Below are positions 1 to 5,612 of a stretch of 6,958 nt of DNA, in pieces. The position numbers were made by a program, and so were the translations under genes. Origin of the DNA: DASYTH01 sp035712165 (GTDB lineage: Bacteria > Actinomycetota > Actinomycetes > Mycobacteriales > Pseudonocardiaceae); the NCBI RefSeq assembly GCF_035712165.1, contig NZ_DASTBH010000316.1, positions 1 to 6,958 on the forward strand, written 5' to 3'. The notes under the pieces are model-generated. The model made no database searches. It was not told where the DNA came from and saw only the letters and a list, made by a program, of their open reading frames with translations. Every line of letters starts with the position of its first letter. Position 1 is the stretch's first letter.

Positions 1-764
1 AGGTAGCCCGCGGTCACCAGCGCGCTGGCCGCCGGCAGCAGGTCGGCGGCGTCGGCCGCGCCGAGCACCGCGCTCGCGCCGCGGTCGAGCAGGTCGGCGA
101 CGGCCGCCCGGCTGTCCTGCGCGCCGCCGACCACCACCACCCGTTCGGTTCCGGTGCCGCGCGCCGGGCGGTCCAGGCCGAGCCGGTCCGCCTCGGCCGC
201 CGCCTGCGCCCGGCTGTGCACGTTGAGCTTGGTGAAGATGTGCCGTTTGTGGTTGGTGACGGTGTGCGGGCTGATCTCCAGCGTGTCGGCGATCTCGGTC
301 ACCGGGCAGCCGGCGGACAGCAGGGTGAGCACCTCGAGCTCGCGCTCGCTCAGGCCGGCGGGGCGGCTCGGTCCGGGGCGCCGCGCCTGCGTCTCGGCGA
401 GCGCCGCGCGCAGGCCGGACAGCCCGGCCCGGCTGCTGACCAGCCGGTTCGCCCCGGCCCGGTGCAACCGCAGCAGGCTCGCCGGGTCGAGCGCCGGGTG
501 CAGGCCGACCACGTGCGGGTTCGGTCGCACGCCGCGTAGCGCGGAGATCATGGTCAGCTCGTCGGCCGCGGCCGAACCGAGTTGGACCACCGCCACGTCC
601 GGCGGGTGTTCCCGGCACAGCTCCACCAGGGCCGCGCGGCCCGACACGGCACCGGTGACCTGGTAACCCGCCAGCGAGTCGACCCAGACGGCCACGGTGT
701 CGCGGAGCAGCGCGTCGAGGAAGCGGATGACGACCGTGCGGGCTCGCGTCCGTGTCGCCGCCAT
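1..764 (-). CDS. LuxR/NarL-type transcriptional regulator with degenerate receiver domain (3' end cut by window edge)
   Basis: Reading from an ATG at 764 toward the left edge gives 254 complete codons with no stop, so the C-terminus lies outside the window. Residues about 10-125 have the alternating pattern of a response-regulator receiver. The segment PDVAVVQLG (55-63) has Gln61 where the phospho-acceptor Asp is expected, and the N-terminal acidic pair is replaced by Arg-Phe (14-15), so phosphorylation is unlikely. Residues about 138-197 are a clear LuxR/GerE HTH: LSERELEVL at 138-146, then EIADTLEISPHTVTNHKRHI at 157-176 and KLNVHSRAQA at 179-188. After the HTH, residues 207-254 again resemble the last half of a receiver (RGASAVLGAADAADLLPAA at 228-246), so a second HTH may follow off-window. 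The Shine-Dalgarno is weak. The gene is divergent from the copper chaperone. DNA-binding regulator is confident; its signal and targets are unknown. Confidence 0.85.
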   Translation of the reverse strand, partial: MAATRTRARTVVIRFLDALLRDTVAVWVDSLAGYQVTGAVSGRAALVELCREHPPDVAVVQLGSAAADELTMISALRGVRPNPHVVGLHPALDPASLLRLHRAGANRLVSSRAGLSGLRAALAETQARRPGPSRPAGLSERELEVLTLLSAGCPVTEIADTLEISPHTVTNHKRHIFTKLNVHSRAQAAAEADRLGLDRPARGTGTERVVVVGGAQDSRAAVADLLDRGASAVLGAADAADLLPAASALVTAGY

Positions 765-785
765 GGGCTCACGCTGCCACCCACG

Positions 786-791
786 ACGATA
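786..791 (-). promoter_or_regulatory. Possible -10 box for the LuxR-type regulator
   Basis: Read on the minus strand this is TATCGT, which fits the TANNNT pattern of sigma70-like -10 boxes, and it lies 21 bases upstream of the ATG. No convincing -35 box sits 16-18 bases further upstream, so this is only a weak candidate. Confidence 0.25.
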
Positions 792-793
792 GA

Positions 794-803
794 GGTCTAG
801 ACC
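794..803. promoter_or_regulatory. Perfect 10-bp palindrome in the divergent intergenic region
   Basis: GGTCTAGACC is its own reverse complement and lies 30 bases upstream of the minus-strand regulator start and 51 bases upstream of the chaperone start. Another CTAG follows at 805-808 and a third lies in the copper-type operator at 848-851, although CTAG is generally scarce in bacterial DNA. It could be an operator for the LuxR-type regulator or another factor. Position and symmetry are seen; function is inferred. Confidence 0.35.
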
Positions 804-839
804 ACTAGGGGTTTTGGGCCAGGTCGGTGCGCCCCGGAC

Positions 840-856
840 ATACCCTGCTAGGGTAT
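840..856 (+). promoter_or_regulatory. CsoR-like copper operator overlapping -10 box and start codon
   Basis: The sequence is a perfect inverted repeat with 7-base arms (ATACCCT / AGGGTAT) around GCT. It resembles the TACCC...GGGTA operators reported for the copper-sensing repressor CsoR in actinobacteria, and it sits directly before a copper chaperone gene. The left arm contains TACCCT (841-846), a TANNNT -10 box spaced suitably for transcription starting at or very near A855. The right arm includes the A and T of the ATG at 855-857. A bound repressor would cover both the -10 box and the transcription start. No csoR gene is in the window, so the assignment rests on pattern and gene context. 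Confidence 0.6.
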
Positions 857-1067
857 GCCGGTGACGACCAGCACGTACACCGTGGCCGGAATGACCTGTG
901 CGCACTGCGTGAACGCCGTGCGGCAGGAGTTGGGCGCCCTGGCCGGCGTCACCGACGTCGCGGTCGACCTGGCCACCGGCCGGGTCGAGGTGACCAGCGC
1001 CGCCCCGCTGGACCCGGCCGAGGTGCGGGCGGCGGTGGACGAGGCAGGCTACGCGCTGGCCGAGTGA
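855..1067 (+). CDS. copZ: Copper chaperone, single heavy-metal-associated (HMA) domain
   Basis: A 70-residue protein made of one HMA domain (ferredoxin-like fold). The metal-binding signature GMTCAHC occupies residues 12-18, with Cys15 and Cys18 as the Cu(I) ligands. The rest follows the family pattern: VNAVRQELGALAGVTDVAVDL (about 19-39) for helix 1 and strand 2, and a C-terminal DEAGYAL (about 62-68). Such proteins carry Cu(I) in the cytoplasm to a CopA-type ATPase or to the CsoR repressor. No Shine-Dalgarno precedes the ATG and a -10 box lies 8 bases upstream, so the mRNA is probably leaderless. A GTG two codons later (861) is an alternative start that changes nothing important. No CopA or CsoR gene is adjacent in this window, so it stands as a solo, probably copper-inducible gene. 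Confidence 0.93.
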   Translation: MPVTTSTYTVAGMTCAHCVNAVRQELGALAGVTDVAVDLATGRVEVTSAAPLDPAEVRAAVDEAGYALAE

Positions 1068-1078
1068 CCGTCCACAGT

Positions 1079-1108
1079 GGCCGGTCCGGAGCCGGACGGT
1101 AACCGGCC
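1079..1108 (+). terminator. Possible stem-loop terminator after the copper chaperone gene
   Basis: Beginning 12 bases after the copZ stop, GGCCGGT (1079-1085) pairs with ACCGGCC (1102-1108), and a nested alternative pairs GTCCGG with CCGGAC (1084-1097). There is no downstream T-run, which is common for actinomycete terminators but also makes the call weak in GC-rich DNA. Confidence 0.35.
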
Positions 1109-1138
1109 GGGCCGGCAGATTCACCGGAGCAGCCTACT

Positions 1139-1144
1139 TACAGT
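1139..1144 (+). promoter_or_regulatory. Possible -10 box for the lipoprotein/peptidase/ptsI block
   Basis: TACAGT fits TANNNT and lies 27 bases upstream of the ATG at 1172, in the least GC-rich part of this intergenic stretch. No good -35 box is seen at the usual spacing. It is the best candidate for a promoter that would serve the three plus-strand genes up to 5000. Confidence 0.3.
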
Positions 1145-1165
1145 TCGCCCGGCCAGGGGGATCCT

Positions 1166-1170
1166 GGAGG
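1166..1170 (+). promoter_or_regulatory. Shine-Dalgarno with unusual spacing
   Basis: GGAGG ends only one base before the ATG at 1172, too close for normal pairing. A second purine run, AGGGGG at 1155-1160, lies 11 bases before the ATG and may be the working site. The ATG is kept because it gives a complete lipoprotein signal peptide with an Arg-Arg n-region; later in-frame TTG or GTG starts would remove it. Confidence 0.4.
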
Positions 1171-1171
1171 G

Positions 1172-2143
1172 ATGGGGACTGCCCGGCGGATAGCCATCCT
1201 GTTGTCGATCCTGCTGACCGTGGCCGGCTGCGGCCTGCTGGGCGGTGAGGAGCAGCCCGCCGCCCAGGAGGGGCAACCGAAGAAGGTCAAGGTCGCGGTG
1301 CTGCCGACGATGGACACCGTGCCGCTGCACCTGGCGATCGACTCCGGCTACTTCCGGCAGGACGGCCTCGACGTCGAACCGGTCACCGCGGCCAGCGGCG
1401 CGGACTGCGTGGCCAAGCTGACCAGCGGCGAGGTGGACTTCGCCTTCTCCAGCTACACGCCGTTCTTCGTGGCCAAGTCCAAGAACGCCGCGGACATCAA
1501 GCTGGTCGCCGACGCCACCTCGGCCGCCCCCGGGTACGCGGTCGTCGTGGTGGCGCAGAACTCGCCGCTGCAGAGCATCAAGGACCTCGCCGGCAAGCGG
1601 GTCGCCATCACCGCCCGGTTCACCATCTCGCACCTGCTGACCCAGGCCCAGCTCAAGGCCGCGGGCGTGGACCACAACTCGGTGCAGTGGATCGAGATGG
1701 CCTTCCCGCAGATGTCCGGACAGCTCACCAGCGGCCAGATCGACGCCGCGTTCCTGGTCGAACCGTTCCTGCAGCAGGCGATCCAGCAGATCAAGGCCCG
1801 CCCGCTGTTCGACACGCTCGCCGGGCCCACCGAGGGCATCGCGCTCACCGGCTACGGGGCGACCAGCAAGTTCATCGACGCCAACGGCGACGCCGTGCGG
1901 TCCTTCCAGCAGGGCCTGCGCCGGGCCACCGACGAGGTGCGCGCCGACCGCGCCAAGGTCGACCCGTTGCTGGTGAAGATCGCCAAGGTGGACCCGCAGA
2001 TCGCGAAGCAGACCGCGCTGACCGAGTTCGTCGCCAGCCTGGATCCGGCCAAGATCCAGCGGGTGGTCGACCTGATGGTCGAGTTCGGCGCGCTGGAGAA
2101 GGGTTTCGACGTCAGCCAGATGATCGTGCGGCCGGCGGCCTAG
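1172..2143 (+). CDS. ABC transporter substrate-binding lipoprotein, NMT1/SsuA-like family
   Basis: A 323-residue exported lipoprotein. The N-terminus has a basic n-region (ARRIA), a hydrophobic core and the lipobox TVAGC, with Cys20 as the lipidated residue. The mature protein follows the NMT1/SsuA/TauA-type solute-binding fold: KVAVLPTMDTVPLHLAIDSG (40-59), YFRQDGLDVE (60-69), LTSGEVDFAF (83-92), DLAGKRVAI (138-146) and the hinge-region DAAFLVEPF (191-199). Family members deliver nitrate, sulfonates, taurine or pyrimidine precursors to an ABC importer; the ligand cannot be told from sequence here. The protein would sit on the outer face of the membrane. No permease or ATPase gene is adjacent, so it is an orphan binding protein in this window. 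The peptidase gene starts 20 bases after its stop, so co-transcription is likely. Confidence 0.88.
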   Translation: MGTARRIAILLSILLTVAGCGLLGGEEQPAAQEGQPKKVKVAVLPTMDTVPLHLAIDSGYFRQDGLDVEPVTAASGADCVAKLTSGEVDFAFSSYTPFFVAKSKNAADIKLVADATSAAPGYAVVVVAQNSPLQSIKDLAGKRVAITARFTISHLLTQAQLKAAGVDHNSVQWIEMAFPQMSGQLTSGQIDAAFLVEPFLQQAIQQIKARPLFDTLAGPTEGIALTGYGATSKFIDANGDAVRSFQQGLRRATDEVRADRAKVDPLLVKIAKVDPQIAKQTALTEFVASLDPAKIQRVVDLMVEFGALEKGFDVSQMIVRPAA

Positions 2144-2150
2144 CACGTGC

Positions 2151-2154
2151 GAGG
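2151..2154 (+). promoter_or_regulatory. Ribosome binding site for the peptidase gene
   Basis: GAGG lies 9 bases before the ATG at 2164, within the 20-base gap after the lipoprotein stop. This supports 2164 as the start and rules out the open frame that extends upstream through the lipoprotein gene. Confidence 0.6.
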
Positions 2155-2163
2155 ATCGACGGC

Positions 2164-3405
2164 ATGCCCGTCACCACCACCGCGCCGGGGCTGGTCCTGG
2201 TCGAGCACGAGTTCCCGGTCCCGCTCGACCACTCCCGGCCGGACGCCGAGCAGATCACGGTGTTCGCCCGGGAGGTCGCCGACCCGGACGGGCGGGACCG
2301 GCCGTTCCTGGTGTTCCTCCAGGGCGGCCCGGGTTTCGAGGCGCCCCGGCCGTCCGGGAACCCGTCGGCGCCGAGTTGGCTGGCCCGGGCGCTGCGCGAC
2401 TACCGGGTGCTGATGCTGGACCAGCGCGGCACCGGACGGTCCACCCCGCTGGACGACCCGCCCGGCAAGACCGCGCGGGAGCAGGCCGACTACCTGACCC
2501 ACTTCCGGGCTGACTCGATCGTGGCCGACGCCGAGCTGATCCGCGCCGAGCTCGCCGGCGGGCAGCCGTGGAGCGTGCTCGGCCAGTCGTTCGGCGGGTT
2601 CTGCGTAGGCACCTACCTTTCCCAGGCGCCGCACGGACTGCGTCAGGCGTTCATCACCGGCGGCGTCCCGCCGGTCGGGCTGGACATCGACGAGGTCTAC
2701 CGGGCCACCTACCTCCGGATCATGGACCGGGTGGAGCGGTACTACCAGCGGTATCCGGCCGACCGGCAGCGGGTGCGCGACATCGTCGCCGAGCTGACGG
2801 CCGAGGACGTCCGGCTGCCCGGCGGCGACCGGCTCACCGCCCGGCGGTTCCGGCAGGCGGGCAACCTCCTCGGCATGAGCGACGGCGCCGAGCGGCTGCA
2901 CCACCTGCTCGAGCTGCCGCTGTCCTCCCGGGCGTTCCGGTACGACATGGAACTGATGCCGATGCCGTTCGCCCGCAACCCGATCTACGCGGTGCTGCAC
3001 GAGGCCTGCTACGCCGACGGCGGCGTCACCCGGTGGTCGGCCGACCGGGTGCGGCCCGAGGCGTACGAGACCGATGCTTCGCTGCTCACCGGGGAGCACG
3101 TGTTTCCGTGGATGTTCGCCGACTACGGCGGCCTGGCGGTGTTCCGGGAGGCGGCCGAGCTGCTCGCCGAGCAGTCCTGGCCCCGGCTGTACGACGCGGA
3201 CACCTTGCAGAACAACGAGGTTCCGGTCGCGGCGGCGATCTACGTCGAGGATCCCTATGTGGAGTCCCGGTTCTCCATCGAGACGGCGAGCCTGGTCCGG
3301 GGCATGCGCACCTGGGTGACCAACGAGTACGACCACAACGGGCTGCGGGCGGACGGCGCGCGCATCCTGGACCGGCTGATCGGTCTGGCCACCGGGCGGG
3401 CGTGA
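2164..3405 (+). CDS. pip: Proline iminopeptidase-type alpha/beta hydrolase (peptidase family S33)
   Basis: A 413-residue cytoplasmic-type protein with no signal peptide. The hydrolase landmarks of prolyl aminopeptidases are all present: oxyanion-loop GGPG (54-57), DQRGTGRS (86-93) and nucleophile elbow GQSFGG (140-145, Ser142). The late motifs VEDPYVE (361-367, Asp363) and EYDHNGLR (388-395, His391) complete a likely Ser-Asp-His triad; the 28-residue Asp-to-His spacing matches that recalled for the family. The roughly 220 residues between Ser142 and Asp363 form a large cap, as in the longer, Aeromonas-type enzymes. Expected activity is removal of N-terminal proline from peptides. Related S33 hydrolases have other substrates, so exact specificity is open. 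Its TGA shares one base with the ATG of ptsI (TGATG), which suggests translational coupling. Confidence 0.87.
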   Translation: MPVTTTAPGLVLVEHEFPVPLDHSRPDAEQITVFAREVADPDGRDRPFLVFLQGGPGFEAPRPSGNPSAPSWLARALRDYRVLMLDQRGTGRSTPLDDPPGKTAREQADYLTHFRADSIVADAELIRAELAGGQPWSVLGQSFGGFCVGTYLSQAPHGLRQAFITGGVPPVGLDIDEVYRATYLRIMDRVERYYQRYPADRQRVRDIVAELTAEDVRLPGGDRLTARRFRQAGNLLGMSDGAERLHHLLELPLSSRAFRYDMELMPMPFARNPIYAVLHEACYADGGVTRWSADRVRPEAYETDASLLTGEHVFPWMFADYGGLAVFREAAELLAEQSWPRLYDADTLQNNEVPVAAAIYVEDPYVESRFSIETASLVRGMRTWVTNEYDHNGLRADGARILDRLIGLATGRA

Positions 3406-5000
3406 TGCCGGCCGGGATCGGGGTGAGCCCGGGACGGACGGCGGGACCGCTTTACCGCAAGGCCCCGCCGCCCACCCTGCCGGAGGAACTGCCCGCGAGC
3501 ACCGACCTGGGCGGGGAGGTCGCGCGGGCGTCCGGCGCACTGAGGTTCGTGGCCGACACCCTGGCCGGATTGGCCGCCGCCGCGACCGGAACCGCGGCCG
3601 GGGTGCTCGACGCGGCGTCGGCGATGGCCGCCGACCCTACCCTGGCCGAGGGCGTGGCCGAGCGGATCCGGCAGGGCCGCCCGGCGGCGTGGGCGGTCAC
3701 CGAGGAACTGGCCGAGCAGCGCGCGCGGCTCGCCGCCGTCGGCGGGTACCTGGCCGAGCGGGTGACCGACCTCGACGACATCCGGGACCGCGCGGTCGCG
3801 CACCTGCTCGGGGCGCCGATGCCCGGCGTGCCCGACCCGGGCGAGCCGTTCGTGCTGGTGGCCGAGGACCTGGCCCCCGCCGACACCGCCGGGCTGGACC
3901 CCGCGACCGTGCTCGCCGTGGTCACCGCCCGGGGCGGACCGACCAGCCACACCGCGATCCTGGCCCGCGCCCTCGGCCTGCCCGCGGTGGTCGCCTGTCC
4001 CGGCATACTCGACCTCGCCGACGGCTCGACCGTGCTGGTGGACGGCGACACCGGCGCCGTCGAGCCGGTGCCCGCCGGGGCGGTGGCCGGGATCCGGGCG
4101 GCCGCCCGCCGGTCGAAGGCCGGCCAGCCGCGGCACACCGGCCCCGGCCGCACCGCCGACGGCCATCCGGTCCGCCTGCTGCTCAACATCGGATCGGCCG
4201 CCGACCTCGACGGCGACCCGGACGCCGAGGGCGTCGGCCTGTTCCGCACCGAGTTCCTGTTCCTGTCCCGCGACACCGCGCCGTCCATCGACGAGCAGAG
4301 GCAGGCCTACGCGGCGGTGTTCGAGGCCGCGCGCGGCCGCCCGGTGGTGCTGCGCACGCTCGACGCGGGCGCCGACAAACCCTTGCCGTTCCTCGGCCTG
4401 CCCGCCGAACCCAACCCCGCCCTTGGCCTGCGCGGCGTGCGCGTCGCCCGAACCCGCCCGCACGTCCTGGCCGACCAGCTGACCGCCGTGCACGCCGCCG
4501 CCGAGGCGACCGGCGCCCAGGTCTCCGTCATGGCCCCCATGGTCGCCACCCGCGCCGAGGCCGCCGCCTTCGCCGCCCAGGCACACGCCGCCGGCCTCCC
4601 GGTCGCGGGCGTCATGGTCGAGATCCCCGCCGCCGCCCTCCAGGCGCACCGCCTGCTGGAGGTGGTCGACTTCCTCAGCATCGGCACCAACGACCTCAGC
4701 CAGTACACCCTCGCCGCCGACCGGGAGTCCGGCGACCTGGCCGACCTGCTCGACCCTTGGCAACCCGCCCTGCTCCAGCTCATCGCCACCTGCGCCGCCG
4801 CCGGCCGCGCCGCCGGCAAACCGGTCGGCATCTGCGGCGAGTCCGCCGCGGAGCCCCGCCTGGCTCCCGTCTTCGCCGGCCTGGGCATCACCAGCCTGTC
4901 CATGTCAGCGGCCAGCCTCCCCGCGGTGCGTGCCGCTCTGGCCGCCCACACCCTTGCCGACTGCCGACACCTGGCCGAAACCGCCCTCACCCGCCCCTGA
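3405..5000 (+). CDS. ptsI: PTS Enzyme I (phosphoenolpyruvate-protein phosphotransferase)
   Basis: A 531-residue cytoplasmic enzyme that takes phosphate from PEP and passes it to HPr at the head of the sugar phosphotransferase system. The N-terminus GIGVSPG (4-10) is typical. Residues about 33-137 form the helical HPr-binding part (AERVTDLDDIRDRA at 117-130). The phosphohistidine segment GGPTSHTAILARALGLPAVV lies at 177-196 with active His182. The PEP-binding barrel shows GLFRTEFLF (278-286), RTLDAGADKPLPF (317-329), GLRGVR (341-346), VMVEIPAA (403-410), FLSIGTNDLSQY (423-434) and GICGESA (475-481) with catalytic Cys477. All key residues are present, although it is slightly shorter than the usual 550-575 residues. 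The start overlaps the peptidase stop and has only a weak Shine-Dalgarno, so it probably depends on ribosomes finishing the upstream gene. No HPr or Enzyme II gene is in view. Confidence 0.95.
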   Translation: MPAGIGVSPGRTAGPLYRKAPPPTLPEELPASTDLGGEVARASGALRFVADTLAGLAAAATGTAAGVLDAASAMAADPTLAEGVAERIRQGRPAAWAVTEELAEQRARLAAVGGYLAERVTDLDDIRDRAVAHLLGAPMPGVPDPGEPFVLVAEDLAPADTAGLDPATVLAVVTARGGPTSHTAILARALGLPAVVACPGILDLADGSTVLVDGDTGAVEPVPAGAVAGIRAAARRSKAGQPRHTGPGRTADGHPVRLLLNIGSAADLDGDPDAEGVGLFRTEFLFLSRDTAPSIDEQRQAYAAVFEAARGRPVVLRTLDAGADKPLPFLGLPAEPNPALGLRGVRVARTRPHVLADQLTAVHAAAEATGAQVSVMAPMVATRAEAAAFAAQAHAAGLPVAGVMVEIPAAALQAHRLLEVVDFLSIGTNDLSQYTLAADRESGDLADLLDPWQPALLQLIATCAAAGRAAGKPVGICGESAAEPRLAPVFAGLGITSLSMSAASLPAVRAALAAHTLADCRHLAETALTRP

Positions 5001-5020
5001 CAACCGGCGAGTCCCCAGCC

Positions 5021-5037
5021 CGCCGCGTCAGGCGGCG
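5021..5037. terminator. Hairpin between the convergent ptsI and ThDP-enzyme genes
   Basis: CGCCGC (5021-5026) and GCGGCG (5032-5037) form a perfect 6-base stem with a 5-base loop. The loop contains the TGA of the minus-strand gene (5028-5030). Only 27 bases separate the two convergent stop codons, so this is the only obvious candidate for a shared bidirectional terminator. It lacks a T-run on either strand. Confidence 0.35.
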
Positions 5038-5612
5038 CCGGCCAGCCATTCGGGGGCGCTGACGTGGTCGTAGAACCGTCGGGCGTGCTGCTCGAGGTCG
5101 GCGCCGAGGCGGACCGGGGTCACCTCGTCATCCTCGGCGAGCACGACCCGGATGAAGACCGGGGAGGTGCACACCGCGATCTGGCTGCGCACCAGGCCGG
5201 CGAACTCGTCCAGCGTGCCGGTGCTGTACACGTGCGGGTACCCGGCCGCCTGGGCCAGCCCGCAGAGATCGACCCGGCGGGACAGCATCATGGTGCCGCC
5301 GCCGGCCGTCTGCATGGCGGTGTCCAGCACCACGTGCACCAGCGGGAGATCCGTGAGCAGGCCGGCGGTGATCAGTCCGCCCGGGTTGGTGAGCAGGCTG
5401 CCGTTGCCGTCCACGACCACGGTGGGGCGCCGGGTTTCCAGGGCAACCCCGATGCCGACCGAGGAGACCAGGCCGCTGGAACCGGTCAGGTAGAAGTGGT
5501 TCGGGCGGTCGGCGATCCGCCGCGCGATCCGGGCCGGCTCACCGGCGGCGAAGATGATCGGCTCCTCGACGGTGGCGTCGATGATCGCCTGGATGGCCGC
5601 GGTCCGGTTCAC
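5028..5612 (-). CDS. ThDP-enzyme PP-domain subunit, sulfopyruvate/phosphonopyruvate decarboxylase beta-like, with altered cofactor motif
   Basis: A 194-residue protein starting at GTG 5612, chosen because it gives the family N-terminus (NRTAAIQAII), has GGGGGA 5 bases upstream and overlaps the upstream stop as GTGA. It resembles the beta subunit (ComE-type) or C-terminal half of decarboxylases that act on 3-sulfopyruvate or phosphonopyruvate: RPNHFYLTGSSGLVSSVGIG (36-55), VVVDGNGSLLTNPGGL (65-80) and VVLDTAMQTAGG (94-105). The diphosphate- and metal-binding signature is degenerate: GDG reads GNG (Asn70) and the Asn expected 28 residues later is Thr98. The spacing itself is conserved. It would pair with the PYR subunit encoded just upstream. 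The substrate is unknown; family assignment is confident, catalysis is not. Confidence 0.8.
   Translation of the reverse strand: MNRTAAIQAIIDATVEEPIIFAAGEPARIARRIADRPNHFYLTGSSGLVSSVGIGVALETRRPTVVVDGNGSLLTNPGGLITAGLLTDLPLVHVVLDTAMQTAGGGTMMLSRRVDLCGLAQAAGYPHVYSTGTLDEFAGLVRSQIAVCTSPVFIRVVLAEDDEVTPVRLGADLEQHARRFYDHVSAPEWLAGAA

Noticed and set aside
154..1102. Plus-strand frames at 154-666 and 216-539 and the frame at 827-1102.
   Set aside because: The first two are antisense to the LuxR-type HTH gene and the third is a shifted frame across copZ; none shows a family motif.
1687..2163. Upstream extension of the peptidase frame to an ATG at 1687.
   Set aside because: It overlaps the lipoprotein gene in another frame and encodes an Arg-rich non-protein-like stretch; a good ribosome binding site lies before the ATG at 2164.
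2568..3404. Upstream extension of the ptsI frame to 2568.
   Set aside because: It would run through the peptidase gene; the Enzyme I family N-terminus (GIGVSPG) begins just after the ATG at 3405.
1121..4763. Long open frames on the minus strand opposite the lipoprotein, peptidase and ptsI genes (for example 1121-2146, 2140-3540 and 3255-4763).
   Set aside because: They are low-complexity Arg/Gly/Pro/Ala-rich shadows caused by high third-position GC; the plus-strand frames carry complete family motifs.
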